64,000 nt of DNA. It comes from Paraflavitalea devenefica. GTDB taxonomy: Bacteria; Bacteroidota; Bacteroidia; Chitinophagales; Chitinophagaceae. Shown piece by piece: positions 48,416 to 57,647 of the stretch. A program made the position numbers and the translations under genes. The notes beneath the pieces are model-generated. The model was not told the origin of the DNA. It worked only from the letters and a program-made list of their open reading frames with translations, and made no database searches. Location: contig NZ_JAARML010000003.1 in the NCBI RefSeq assembly GCF_011759375.1, positions 434,001 through 498,000 on the forward strand, in the 5' to 3' direction. The number at the start of each line of letters is the position of its first letter. The first letter of the stretch is position 1.

Positions 48416-48862
48416 TTATTGTTTCAGTAAAGTTAATGACGCATTTGCGGGCGCAGAAGTTGCCGGCGCTTTATAAACTGTTCCGGAAATTACAATTGTT
48501 TTCGTTTGATTATTGTTATACACAATAGTCACCGTTTTGTTGAAGCCGCCTTCAGAGGCCGCATTATACCCCACTTTAATGGTGGTGGAAGTGCCGGGCT
48601 GAATGGGCTCACGGCTCCATTCGGGGGTGGTACAGCCGCAGGATGCCTGCACGTTGTCCAGCCGCAATACTTCGGTGCCGGTATTGGTCACCTCAAAATT
48701 GTGGGTTACAGGGCGCCCCTGGGGTATCTTGCCGAAATCGAAACTGGTCTGTTTCAGCGTGATTACCTCAGCCGCCGGGGCCTTGGAATCGGGGGTGGCG
48801 TTTTGAGCCTGTGTGGCGGTAGCCAAACCAGCTACCAGCATAAATGTTAACCATTTTTTCAT
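48416..48862 (-). CDS. Exported DUF1573 protein (paralogue)
   Basis: From ATG 48862 the product has 148 residues, with signal peptide MKKWLTFMLVAGLATATQAQ and a DUF1573 domain containing TSFDFGKIPQGRPVTHNFEV and ASCGCTTPEWSREP. The longer frame from 49027 would run through the divergent promoter region and hide the signal peptide. A -7-like TAATTTTG (48897-48890, minus strand) fits a start of transcription about 25 bp before the ATG. The downstream copy is 26 bp away, with a direct repeat TTGGTTTATT in the gap. Confidence 0.9.
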   Translation of the reverse strand: MKKWLTFMLVAGLATATQAQNATPDSKAPAAEVITLKQTSFDFGKIPQGRPVTHNFEVTNTGTEVLRLDNVQASCGCTTPEWSREPIQPGTSTTIKVGYNAASEGGFNKTVTIVYNNNQTKTIVISGTVYKAPATSAPANASLTLLKQ

Positions 48863-48990
48863 AGTAAGAATTTTGGTTAGGGAACCCTTCAAAATTACAT
48901 TTTTAACGTACTTGCAGGTAATTAATTTTCGGGGTAATGACAATTTTTTAACATCCGGGGAAAAGCGGCTCAACGGGGGCAGATTATTAA

Positions 48991-48998
48991 TACTTTTA
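48991..48998 (+). promoter_or_regulatory. -7-like box directly before the E1 dehydrogenase gene
   Basis: TACTTTTA (one base off TAnnTTTG) is followed by CGCC and ATG at 49003, the same layout as at the aminotransferase start. It suggests a leaderless transcript. Confidence 0.45.
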
Positions 48999-49002
48999 CG
49001 CC

Positions 49003-51396
49003 ATGGAAAACACGATTCACAACCCATTGCTGACCAGCGAGAAACTTTCTTTCGACAAGTTCAGGGAAGAAGTGCTCCGGGACTACCGGATGGCCTGTGA
49101 AAGCCGGGAAGCCAGCCTGATGGGTCGTAAAGAGGTATTGACGGGAAAGGCAAAATTTGGCATTTTCGGCGATGGTAAGGAAGTAGCCCAGATCGCTGTC
49201 TCCAAATTCTTTAAACCCGGCGACTTCCTGTCGGGGTACTACCGCGATCAGACCCTCGCCTTTGCCACGGGGCAGGCTACCCTCGAAGAGTTTTTCTCCC
49301 AGTTGTACGCCGATCCCGATACGGCGAATGACCCTCATAGTGCGGGCCGCCAGATGAACTCCCATTTTGCTACGCCTAATGTAGACAGTAATGGCAACTG
49401 GCTGGACCTTGTGAATCGTAAGAATATTGCTGCCGGCATGGCGCCTACCGCCGCTCAAATGCCCCGCTCACTGGGTTTTGCACTGGCATCTACCCTGTTC
49501 CGCCATTCTCCTGCCTTACAGGATATGCACGAACTGAGCGATAATGGCAACGAGATCTGTTTTTGCACCATTGGCGATGCCTCTACCTCGGAAGGCCATT
49601 TCTGGGAAACCGTCAATGCGGCCGGTGTACTGCAGGTGCCCCTGGCTGTATTTGTATGGGATGACGGATATGGTATTTCAGTGCCTAAAAAATACCAAAC
49701 TACCAAAGGCTCTATTTCTGAAGCCCTCCGGGGAATGCAGAAAAAAGACCATACCAATGGTTTTGATATCTATAAGCTGAAGGCATGGGACTATGCCGGT
49801 ATGTGTGAAATACTGGAAACAGCTATCCAGAAAATACGCACCACCCATATTCCTGCCTTATTCCATGTGGAAGAAGTAACACAGCCGCAGGGACATTCCA
49901 CCTCTGGTAGCCATGAACGCTATAAGAGCCCGGAGCAACTGGAATGGGAACGGGAATGGGACGGCAACAAAAAAATGCGCGAATGGATACTGGAAAATGA
50001 ACTGGCCAGTGAAGATGAATTGCACGATATAGAGATAGAAAGTAAAGAACTGGTGCGCGATAGTAAGAATCATGCCTGGGAAAAATACATAACGCCCATC
50101 AAACAGCAGGTGGCGCATTGTGTGGAATTATTCGATGCCCTGATCATGCAGGGAGTGGATGTGCATGGCGATATTGAAAAAGCAAAACGGGAACTGGCAT
50201 CCAACCGGGAACCGGCGCGGAAAGATATACTGCAAACCCTGCACAAGGTAATGGATGCTGCCGGCGATTCTTTAATGGCCGGTGAAGTAAAAGCTTTGTA
50301 TGCTTTGCTTAAGCAGGATGGCTATCACTCTTACAGCACTTACCTGTATGACGAAAGTCCGAAGAGCCCGCTGAAAATAAAACCGGTGGTTGTTGAATAT
50401 GCACAGGAAGCGCCCCTGATCAATGGTTATGAAATACTGAACAAGTACTTTGATGCGCTCTTCAACAGCAATCCCAAAGTACTGGCATTTGGAGAAGATG
50501 TAGGGAAGATCGGGGATGTGAACCAGGGCTTTGCCGGCCTGCAGGCCAAATACGGAGAGCACCGCATCTTTGATACTGCTATCCGGGAGCTTACCATTAT
50601 GGGGCAGGGCATTGGCCTGGCTATGCGCGGGCTGCGTCCTATTGCCGAAATACAATACCTCGATTACTTACTATACGGTCTGCAACCGCTGAGCGATGAT
50701 GCGGCCAGTCTGCACTGGCGTACCAGAGGCCGCCAGAGCTGCCCTCTCATCGTACGTACGCGCGGCCATCGCCTGGAAGGTATCTGGCACAGCGGATCGC
50801 CCATGGGCATGATGATCCATTCCCTGCGGGGTATGCACATCTGCGTGCCACGCAACATGGTGCAGGCAGCCGGTATGTACAATACCCTGCTGGCAGGAAA
50901 TGATCCGGCCATTGTGGTAGAGTCGCTCAATGGTTACCGCCTCAAGGAAAAGCTGCCTTCCAACTTACTCGATTACCGCGTACCATTAGGCGTACCTGAA
51001 ATAGTGCGGGAAGGAACAGACATTACTGTTGTATCTTATGGCTCTACCCTGCGTATTGTGCAGGAGGCGGCGGTGGTGCTGGAGAAATCCGGTATCAGTT
51101 GCGAAGTGGTGGATGTACAAACCCTGTTGCCTTTCGATATTGGCCATCATATCCTGGCTTCCCTGAAGAAAACCAACCGCATACTGTTTGTAGATGAAGA
51201 TGTGCCGGGTGGCGCCTGCGGCTATATGTACAATGAAGTCATGGAAAAGCAGGGTGGCTATCGCTGGCTCGATGTATCGCCCCGTACCATTACAGCTAAA
51301 GCGCATCGTCCCAGTTATGGCAGTGATGGCGATTACTTCAGCAAGCCCAACCTCGAAGAAATTATTGATGTGATCAGGGAGATGGTCGCAGAATAA
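49003..51396 (+). CDS. 2-oxoacid dehydrogenase E1, fused alpha and beta subunits
   Basis: The 797-residue protein joins the E1 alpha half (about 15-390) to the E1 beta half (about 465-797). The thiamine-diphosphate motif starts GDASTSEGHFWETVNAAG and ends DDGYGIS, where an Asp stands in place of the usual Asn pair. The beta half has FGEDVGKIGDVNQGF, FDTAIRELTIMG and VVESLNGYR-type segments. It decarboxylates branched-chain 2-oxoacids or pyruvate and passes the acyl group to an E2 not found in this window. Fusion of the two chains is usual in Bacteroidota. Confidence 0.93.
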   Translation: MENTIHNPLLTSEKLSFDKFREEVLRDYRMACESREASLMGRKEVLTGKAKFGIFGDGKEVAQIAVSKFFKPGDFLSGYYRDQTLAFATGQATLEEFFSQLYADPDTANDPHSAGRQMNSHFATPNVDSNGNWLDLVNRKNIAAGMAPTAAQMPRSLGFALASTLFRHSPALQDMHELSDNGNEICFCTIGDASTSEGHFWETVNAAGVLQVPLAVFVWDDGYGISVPKKYQTTKGSISEALRGMQKKDHTNGFDIYKLKAWDYAGMCEILETAIQKIRTTHIPALFHVEEVTQPQGHSTSGSHERYKSPEQLEWEREWDGNKKMREWILENELASEDELHDIEIESKELVRDSKNHAWEKYITPIKQQVAHCVELFDALIMQGVDVHGDIEKAKRELASNREPARKDILQTLHKVMDAAGDSLMAGEVKALYALLKQDGYHSYSTYLYDESPKSPLKIKPVVVEYAQEAPLINGYEILNKYFDALFNSNPKVLAFGEDVGKIGDVNQGFAGLQAKYGEHRIFDTAIRELTIMGQGIGLAMRGLRPIAEIQYLDYLLYGLQPLSDDAASLHWRTRGRQSCPLIVRTRGHRLEGIWHSGSPMGMMIHSLRGMHICVPRNMVQAAGMYNTLLAGNDPAIVVESLNGYRLKEKLPSNLLDYRVPLGVPEIVREGTDITVVSYGSTLRIVQEAAVVLEKSGISCEVVDVQTLLPFDIGHHILASLKKTNRILFVDEDVPGGACGYMYNEVMEKQGGYRWLDVSPRTITAKAHRPSYGSDGDYFSKPNLEEIIDVIREMVAE

Positions 51397-51402
51397 AAGT
51401 AG

Positions 51403-51439
51403 CTGGTTACTGGTTACCAGAAACTAGCAACCAGTAACC
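51403..51439. repeat. Small inverted repeat with 7-bp period
   Basis: Units CTGGTTA, CTGGTTA, CCAGAAA, CTAGCAA, CCAGTAA follow in register. GGTTACTGGTT (51405-51415) and AACCAGTAACC (51429-51439) pair perfectly over 11 bp. It lies between the E1 stop and the TRIC start and could act as a weak terminator or an RNA hairpin. Confidence 0.6.
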
Positions 51440-51458
51440 TTGCAATGTGTAACCTTCA

Positions 51459-52082
51459 ATGGATACCAGTTTCCTTTTTATTATTGACATCCTCGGAACA
51501 GTAGCCTTCGCGGCCTCCGGTGCTTTTTCTGCTATGGACAGGAAGCTGGACCCTTTTGGCGTGGTCATTCTGGCCTTTGTTACGGCCATTGGTGGCGGTA
51601 CGTTGCGGGATATACTCATTGGTAATTTGCCGGTGGCCTGGTTGCAGAATGATGTGACGGCCATCGTTATCCTGGTTACCGCCTTTGTTACTTTGTTCTT
51701 TGGCCGTTATGTAAAGCAGTTCAATAAAACGCTCTTCCTGTTTGATGCCCTTGGTCTCGGCGTGTTTACCCTCATCGGGCTGGAGAAAGGATTACAAATG
51801 GAGCTGAGCCCCGGTATCTGTATTGCATTGGGTACCATTACCGCCTGCTTTGGCGGAGTGATACGGGATGTGCTGCTCAACAATGTGCCGCTCATTTTTC
51901 ACCGGGAGATCTATGCTTCTGCCTGCATCCTGGGTGGAGGGCTTTACCTGTTATTACGGGAAACCGGACTGCCTGCCGACTGGAATACCATTATCTCTAT
52001 ACTGGTCATTGTATTGATCCGTATTATTGCCATGCGCTATAAACTGATGCTGCCGCGGGTATATGAGGGGAGGAACAATTAA
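51459..52082 (+). CDS. Trimeric intracellular cation channel family protein (UPF0126/TRIC)
   Basis: The 207-residue membrane protein has seven helices in two repeats. Each repeat holds the glycine-rich signature: AFAASGAFSAMDRKLDPFG then GGGTLRDILIG in the first, and GLGVFTLIGLEKG then GGVIRDVLLNN in the second. Prokaryotic TRIC proteins are potassium-type cation channels in the inner membrane. It follows the E1 gene after a small inverted repeat, with PhzF after it. Confidence 0.92.
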   Translation: MDTSFLFIIDILGTVAFAASGAFSAMDRKLDPFGVVILAFVTAIGGGTLRDILIGNLPVAWLQNDVTAIVILVTAFVTLFFGRYVKQFNKTLFLFDALGLGVFTLIGLEKGLQMELSPGICIALGTITACFGGVIRDVLLNNVPLIFHREIYASACILGGGLYLLLRETGLPADWNTIISILVIVLIRIIAMRYKLMLPRVYEGRNN

Positions 52083-52107
52083 TTTTACTATCAAAGACCA
52101 TGATACT

Positions 52108-52911
52108 ATGAAACTCACGCTTTACCAGGTAGATGCTTTTACCGATAAATTGTTTGGTGGCAATCCCGCCGCTGTTATTCCCTTGCAGGAATGGATCAAT
52201 GATGAGCTGATGCAGCAACTGGCATTGGAAAATAACCTCAGTGAAACAGTCTTCTTTGTACCCGCTGCTGCCACAGACGCGTACGATTACCATATACGCT
52301 GGTTTACGCCTGCTGCAGAGATCAACCTCTGCGGGCATGCTACCCTGGCATCGGCCTGGGTATTGTATTATATGCTGGGCTATGACAAACCCACTATCCG
52401 GTTTTATTGCAAAAGCGGGCTGCTCACCATTACCCGCCGGGATGATATTATTAGTATGGATTTTCCGGCCTGGAAGCCGGAACCCGTAAAGGATTTCCCG
52501 GCAGACCTGGCAGTGGCATTGGGTTTTGTTCCGTTTAAGCAGGTATATAAACAACGTGATTTCCTGGTAGAGCTGGACAATGAGGAAGCGGTGAGGAACT
52601 GTCAGCCCGATTTTACCCGGCTGAAAAAAATGGGAGAGAAGGTGATCATCACTGCCCAGGGCAATGCCGTGGATTTTGTGTCCCGTTTCTTTGCCCCGGT
52701 AGTAGGGGTTGATGAAGATCCGGTAACGGGTTCGGCCCATTCACAATTGATTCCTTATTGGGCAGAAAAGCTGGGAAAGACTAACTTGCGGGCGAAACAG
52801 CTTTCCCGGCGTGGTGGCGAGTTGTGGTGTGAATACCTGGGTGAACGGGTTACCATAGCGGGCAAAGGCGTGTTCTTTATGAAAGGGGAAATCAACCTGT
52901 CAGGTTTTTAA
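52108..52911 (+). CDS. PhzF family isomerase
   Basis: From ATG 52108 the enzyme has 267 residues: KLTLYQVDAFTDKLFGGNPAAV at the start, NNLSETVFF with the catalytic Glu, RWFTPAAEINLCGHATLA, and DPVTGSAHSQLIPYW near the end. This is the diaminopimelate-epimerase-like fold. No other phenazine gene is present, so it is a general PhzF-like isomerase of unknown substrate, not evidence for phenazine synthesis. An upstream in-frame start (52063) lies inside the TRIC gene and lacks family sequence. Confidence 0.92.
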   Translation: MKLTLYQVDAFTDKLFGGNPAAVIPLQEWINDELMQQLALENNLSETVFFVPAAATDAYDYHIRWFTPAAEINLCGHATLASAWVLYYMLGYDKPTIRFYCKSGLLTITRRDDIISMDFPAWKPEPVKDFPADLAVALGFVPFKQVYKQRDFLVELDNEEAVRNCQPDFTRLKKMGEKVIITAQGNAVDFVSRFFAPVVGVDEDPVTGSAHSQLIPYWAEKLGKTNLRAKQLSRRGGELWCEYLGERVTIAGKGVFFMKGEINLSGF

Positions 52912-52921
52912 AACAACAGAC

Positions 52922-53254
52922 GTGTTATCAGCGAAAGAAAAACGATTTATCAAATACTGGGAAGAGCAGCGTACAGGCGGCCGCTGGTCTTACTTTGCTT
53001 TATACATACCGGTAGGAACCTTCCTGTGTGGTATACTCACCGCTTTTCTGCTTTCCATGTTCGCTATTGTCGGGGTAGATTATTTTGTTTCTGTAATTAT
53101 CATCAGTGCCGTAGTGTCTGTAACCATTGCCCTTGGCACTTGGTTCAACAACGAAAAGAAATTCAAAAAGCTCATACACCGTGAAGTCACAAAAGGCAAA
53201 CTAATGGACGAGCTGTCTGCGGACAACACCGCTGCTGATGATAAAACAACCTGA
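52922..53254 (+). CDS. Small two-helix membrane protein, unrecognised
   Basis: A 110-residue frame starting with GTG 10 bp after the PhzF stop. A charged N-terminal part (KEKRFIKYWEEQRTGGRW) is followed by two membrane helices (about 25-46 and 52-75) and a basic, then acidic tail. The close spacing to phzF suggests co-transcription. I do not recognise the family. Confidence 0.7.
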   Translation: MLSAKEKRFIKYWEEQRTGGRWSYFALYIPVGTFLCGILTAFLLSMFAIVGVDYFVSVIIISAVVSVTIALGTWFNNEKKFKKLIHREVTKGKLMDELSADNTAADDKTT

Positions 53255-53376
53255 GTCAACACACTACCTATTTCATTCATTCCTTATCAGTTACTACTAC
53301 ATCATCATGTAGTGGCCTATTCTTATTGGCCGGTTATTTTTGGCGGAGGCTTATCTCTTAAACCAAAATAACCTAC

Positions 53377-54684
53377 ATGAATGCGATTAAAAAGTTATTC
53401 GTTATCCTGATCCTTGCCTTATCGGTTGGTTGTGGTAAAAGCAAGGATAGTCCCTCACCGGCTATCAGTTCTATATTTCCCGACAATGGTGTATGGAGTA
53501 CCATCGTAACCCTGCAAGGGAGTAATTTTTCGGCTACACCTGCCAATAATGAAGTACTGTTCAACGGCAAGCCGGCAAGAGTGGTGACTGCCACTGCAGC
53601 ACAGCTTACCGTGGAAGTACCGAAAGGCGCCGGCACTGGCCCGGTCACTGTTAAGGTGGGCGGAAAAACTGTTGCCGGTCCTGTATTCAACTACACTTAT
53701 ATCTATTCTGTAACCACCCTGGCCGGCAGTACCGGCGGATTTGCGGATGGTACAGGAACTGCTGCGCAATTTGTAAGCCCTATGAGTGTTTGCACAGATG
53801 CGCAAGGGAACATATATGTAGCTGATGTAAATAATTACAAGGTGCGAAAAATCACGCCCGGAGGTATCGTGAGCACCTTTGCCGGCAGTGTATTTGGTTA
53901 TGCGGATGGCAATGGTACGGCAGCGCAGTTTAAAGGTCCCTGGGGGATCTGTTCAGATGCGCAGGGAAATATCTATGTAACGGATATCAATGAATACAAG
54001 ATCCGCAAGATCACGCCGGCCGGGGTGGTAAGCACCTTAGCAGGTAGTACGCAAGGGCATGCCGATGGAAGCGGGTCGGCTGCACAATTTAATGCCCCCG
54101 CAGGCATTTGTGCAGATATGCAAGGCAATTTATATGTAACAGATGAAGCCAGTCATGTGATCCGCAAGATCACGCCGGCCGGTGTGGTCACTACCCTGGC
54201 AGGCAGTACACAAGGCTATGCTGACGGTACTGGTGCGGCGGCGAAGTTTTCCTCACCGAGGGGTATATGTGCAGATACACAGGGTAATTTATTCGTGGTC
54301 GATGCGGCCAACACGAGGATCCGCAAGATCATCCCGTTAACTAACGGGACCGGGGAGGTAAGTACGCTGGCCGGCAGTACTGCAGGCGATAGCGATGGCA
54401 TTGGTACGGCAGCACGATTTTCTGCACCCAGTGGCATATGCATCGATCCGCAAGGTAATCTGTACACAACAGAGTTTACTAATAATAAAGTGCGTAGGAT
54501 CATCCCGTTGGCTAACGGGACCGGTGTAGTAACTACATTGGCCGGCAGCTCAGTGGGTTATATAGATGGCGGTGCTACCGGCGCAAAGTTTAATGGTCTT
54601 TATGGTATTTGTATTGACAGGCAGGGCGCCTTTTATGTGGCCGACCGGTACAATTATAAGATCCGTAAGATCAGTGGTGAATAA
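53377..54684 (+). CDS. Lipoprotein with IPT/TIG domain and NHL-repeat propeller
   Basis: The 435-residue protein has a lipobox leader (LSVGC, Cys19), an IPT/TIG Ig-like domain (about 27-105, ISSIFPDNGVWSTIVTLQG), and six NHL repeats of about 55 residues with the pattern TLAGST-GxADGTGxAAQF-xxPxGICxDxQGNLYVTD-NxxIRKITPAG. It should be surface- or periplasm-anchored and bind protein or sugar. The repeats are also similar in DNA. A 53343-53372 AT-rich stretch should hold its promoter. No enzyme motif is visible. Confidence 0.9.
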   Translation: MNAIKKLFVILILALSVGCGKSKDSPSPAISSIFPDNGVWSTIVTLQGSNFSATPANNEVLFNGKPARVVTATAAQLTVEVPKGAGTGPVTVKVGGKTVAGPVFNYTYIYSVTTLAGSTGGFADGTGTAAQFVSPMSVCTDAQGNIYVADVNNYKVRKITPGGIVSTFAGSVFGYADGNGTAAQFKGPWGICSDAQGNIYVTDINEYKIRKITPAGVVSTLAGSTQGHADGSGSAAQFNAPAGICADMQGNLYVTDEASHVIRKITPAGVVTTLAGSTQGYADGTGAAAKFSSPRGICADTQGNLFVVDAANTRIRKIIPLTNGTGEVSTLAGSTAGDSDGIGTAARFSAPSGICIDPQGNLYTTEFTNNKVRRIIPLANGTGVVTTLAGSSVGYIDGGATGAKFNGLYGICIDRQGAFYVADRYNYKIRKISGE

Positions 54685-54741
54685 ACCGGCCGACCGTATT
54701 GTTGGCGAATCCGGTGACAGCGCTTAGGAGTGAATAGGAAA

Positions 54742-54862
54742 AGAACCCAGCATACAGAATCCAGCATTCAGCATAAATACAGGTACGTAAAAGAGTAAGG
54801 CCGTAAGTATTTGCCACTGCAATTACTTACGGCCTTCTTCTGTATTCTGAATGCTGGATTCT
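54742..54862. terminator. Nested inverted repeat between convergent genes, with heptamer units
   Basis: The outer arms AGAATCCAGCATTCAG (54756-54771) and CTGAATGCTGGATTCT (54847-54862) are perfect over 16 bp; the inner arms AAGGCCGTAAGTA (54797-54809) and TACTTACGGCCTT (54824-54836) are perfect over 13 bp. Heptamer units run through the left side (AGAACCC, AGCATAC, AGAATCC, AGCATTC, AGCATAA). It most likely terminates both the NHL and the YebC transcripts. Confidence 0.75.
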
Positions 54863-54866
54863 TACA

Positions 54867-55589
54867 TTAAGCGAGGTTATGGAACACCTTCTGCACATCA
54901 TCGTCCTGTTCCAGCTTATCTACCAGCTTCAGTACTTCCTGGGCTTGTTCTTCTCCCAACTCTACGGGTGTGCCGGGAATCCATTCTACTTCTGCGCTGA
55001 TGGGCGTAATGCCTTTTTCTTCCAGGGCTTTCTGCATATTGCCAAAATCGGTAAAGCCTACCCGTACTACCAATACCGTTTCGCCATTCTCACCGGTGCC
55101 TTCACCCAGTTCTTCCAGGCCGTGGTCAATCAGTTCCAGCTCCAGGTCTTCCTGGTTCAGGCCTTCAGGCTTTAACTTGAAAACACCCATTTTCTTAAAC
55201 TGGAAGCTTACGCTGCCGCTATTGCCGAGGGTACCATTGCCTTTATTGAAGATGGACTTTACGTTGGCAACCGTGCGTACGTGGTTGTCGGTAGCGGTTT
55301 CTACCAGGATGGCTATGCCATGAGGGCCATATCCTTCATACAGGATCTCCTCATAGTTCTCCATTTCCTTGCCCGATGCCCGCTTGATGGCCGCTTCCAC
55401 CCGGTCTTTGGGCATGTTTACGCTCTTGGCGTTTTGCATACACCGCCGCAAGGCGGGGTTGGTATTGGGATCGGGGCCACCGGCTTTTACGGCGATGGCA
55501 ATTTCTTTTCCAATACGGCTGAACTGTTTGGCCATGCGGTCCCAGCGGGCGAACATGGTAGACTTACGGACTTCAAATATGCGACCCAT
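54867..55589 (-). CDS. YebC/PmpR family protein
   Basis: The 240-residue protein has the three-domain YebC layout: FEVRKSTMFARWDRMAKQFSRIGKEI at the start, then GGPDPNTNPALRRCMQNAKSVNMPKDRVEAAIKRASG split over helices, YEGYGPHGIAILVE, and the KGNGTLGNSGSVSFQF segment. YebC proteins have been described as transcription regulators and, more recently, as helpers for translation of proline stretches. It is alone between a bidirectional hairpin and the permease terminator. Confidence 0.95.
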   Translation of the reverse strand: MGRIFEVRKSTMFARWDRMAKQFSRIGKEIAIAVKAGGPDPNTNPALRRCMQNAKSVNMPKDRVEAAIKRASGKEMENYEEILYEGYGPHGIAILVETATDNHVRTVANVKSIFNKGNGTLGNSGSVSFQFKKMGVFKLKPEGLNQEDLELELIDHGLEELGEGTGENGETVLVVRVGFTDFGNMQKALEEKGITPISAEVEWIPGTPVELGEEQAQEVLKLVDKLEQDDDVQKVFHNLA

Positions 55590-55671
55590 GATAGTTTATA
55601 GTTTCGAAGTTTCTTGTTCTGGTTTTACCCACCGTAGCCCTGGCGCCGCAGGCGGGGGTGCAAAAATAGAA

Positions 55672-55706
55672 AAAAAGCCCGTTCACGGGAGATGAACGGG
55701 CTTTTT
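55672..55706. terminator. Rho-independent terminator of the amino-acid permease
   Basis: AAAAAGCCCGTTCA and TGAACGGGCTTTTT form a 14-bp stem with a 7-nt loop. A and T runs on both sides make it work in either direction; the permease on the minus strand ends 35 bp away. Confidence 0.95.
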
Positions 55707-55740
55707 ATATCTATTTGAAGGCAAATTACAAAGCGAGGGC

Positions 55741-57414
55741 TTATTTCTTTTTAGCGATTTTGCTGCCAAAGTAAATAGCATGGAGGGCGGCAAAGATCAG
55801 CGAGAAATAGTAAATGCCGGTATCGGGCGTTATAGAAGCGTCTTTCTTTTGATCTTCCAGTGTCAGGTAATGATGCAGGAAGGCAACACCCGCCAGTACA
55901 AGCGCCAATATCAGGCCGGTCCAGCCTACCACTTTATTACTTTGTGAGGCAGTACGGGGCAGTTTGGACGATAATTCACTGTGGCGAATGCTGTAAGCCA
56001 GGTAAATATCAAAACCGATCAGCATCCACACGATCAAACGGATCCAGGTGTCCAGCGGCAGGAATACCATCATGAACAGGCAGGTAGCCACGCCGAGGAA
56101 GGGAACGATGGGCACCAGCGGGGTTTTGAAAGCGCGGGGTGCATCGGGCATGGTTTTACGCATCACCACCACCCCGATAGATACCAGGATGAAGGCAAAC
56201 AAGGTACCGATACTGGTCATTTCACCTACCACGCGGGCGGGAACGAAGGCCGCAAAAAGGCTCACGAACAGCATGAACAACAGGTTGTTCTTGGCAGGTG
56301 TGCGGAATTTTTTATGTACATCAGAGAATACGCCGGGCAACAGGCCGTCTTTACTCATACTGAAGAATACGCGGCTTTGGCCCATGAGCATCACCAGGAT
56401 TACAGAAGCATAACCCGCCAGGATGGCTACCACGATGGCGCGGTTCAGCCAGGGATAGTCGGGGTGTATCACGCCGGCTGCATCGGTTGTACCCATGTGA
56501 TCAATAGCTACGGCTACCGGGGCAATACCATCCTGACCTTTGAAGGTCTGGTAGTTGGTAACGCCGGTCATTACGTGGGCGAACAATATATATAATACGG
56601 TACAGATGGCCAGTGAACCGAGGATACCAATAGGCATGTGTTTCCGGGGGTTCTTGGCTTCCTGTGCCGCCGTACTCACCGCATCAAAGCCGATGTAGGC
56701 AAAGAACACAATGGCGGCTGCACGGATGATACCGCTGAAACCAAATTCGCCAAACTTGCCGGTATTCTCCGGGATGTAGGGCGTATAGTTGTCGTTGTTA
56801 ATGTATTGCCAGCCCAGGAAGATGAAGATCAATACCACGGTTACTTTCAGGGCAACGATGACGGCATTGACGGTGGCGCTTTCCTTGGTACCCTTGATCA
56901 GCAGGGAGCTCATCAATACCACAATGAATACAGCAGGGAGGTTGATCACGCCGCCATCCCAGGGTCCTGTAACCAGGGCCGCCGGCAGGTGGATGTCAAA
57001 GCCTTCGAGGAATTTCACCAGGTACCGGCTCCAACTGATACTTACGGTAGCAGCGCCCACGGCATATTCCAGTACCAGGTCCCATCCGATGATCCAGGCA
57101 ATAAATTCACCCATGGTAGCATAACTATAGGTATAGGCGCTACCGGCTACCGGGATCATAGAAGCAAATTCTGCATAACATAAACCGGCAAAGGCGCAAC
57201 CCGCTGCCGCTACAATGAAAGAGATGGTGATGGCCGGACCTGCCTGGTTAGCAGCCGCACCACCGGTGATGGAGAAAAGACCAGCGCCGATGATAGCGCC
57301 AATACCGAGTGCGATCAGTGCACCGGCGCCAAGGGTTCTCTTAAGGGTGTGGCCTCCGGTATCCTGCGCTTCGGCTAGTAAGGACCCGAGGGGTTTCTTA
57401 ACGAACAAACTCAT
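55741..57414 (-). CDS. APC-family amino-acid permease (cationic amino-acid type)
   Basis: The 557-residue transporter has about 14 membrane helices. The first holds the substrate-binding ALGIGAIIGAGLFSITG, and PVAGSAYTYSYATMGEFIAWIIGWDLVLEY and FFAYIGFDAVSTAAQEAKNP are typical of the cationic amino-acid transporter branch. The C-terminal extension with two extra helices also fits. It lies in the inner membrane and moves amino acids with protons or by exchange. The promoter should lie in the 233-bp divergent gap to the DAACS symporter. Confidence 0.92.
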   Translation of the reverse strand: MSLFVKKPLGSLLAEAQDTGGHTLKRTLGAGALIALGIGAIIGAGLFSITGGAAANQAGPAITISFIVAAAGCAFAGLCYAEFASMIPVAGSAYTYSYATMGEFIAWIIGWDLVLEYAVGAATVSISWSRYLVKFLEGFDIHLPAALVTGPWDGGVINLPAVFIVVLMSSLLIKGTKESATVNAVIVALKVTVVLIFIFLGWQYINNDNYTPYIPENTGKFGEFGFSGIIRAAAIVFFAYIGFDAVSTAAQEAKNPRKHMPIGILGSLAICTVLYILFAHVMTGVTNYQTFKGQDGIAPVAVAIDHMGTTDAAGVIHPDYPWLNRAIVVAILAGYASVILVMLMGQSRVFFSMSKDGLLPGVFSDVHKKFRTPAKNNLLFMLFVSLFAAFVPARVVGEMTSIGTLFAFILVSIGVVVMRKTMPDAPRAFKTPLVPIVPFLGVATCLFMMVFLPLDTWIRLIVWMLIGFDIYLAYSIRHSELSSKLPRTASQSNKVVGWTGLILALVLAGVAFLHHYLTLEDQKKDASITPDTGIYYFSLIFAALHAIYFGSKIAKKK

Positions 57415-57561
57415 ACAGTTGGTTATAGTTTATAATGTGACCAATAAAATAAATAAAGGCGGAAAGATAAGGATTTATTAATCACAATTTTTTTAAAATG
57501 GGCCAGTGGCGGGCTTTATCACCATATATGGTTATATGCAATACTCCGGTTTTACAGGCCA

Positions 57562-57589
57562 TTGTTTTTTAGCGATATACCTTATATTG
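57562..57589 (+). promoter_or_regulatory. Likely promoter of the DAACS symporter
   Basis: TTG (57562-57564) and TATATTG (57583-57589) are 18 bp apart, close to the Bacteroidota form. Transcription would start near 57595, about 50 bp before ATG 57648. Confidence 0.45.
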
Positions 57590-57647
57590 CAGGCTATTAT
57601 TTATAGGAAACGCTCATTCGTTTCAAAGCCTCACCATATACTACATT

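Noticed and set aside
52108..52911. Phenazine biosynthesis locus
   Set aside because: Only the PhzF-like isomerase is present; the family is widespread outside phenazine producers.
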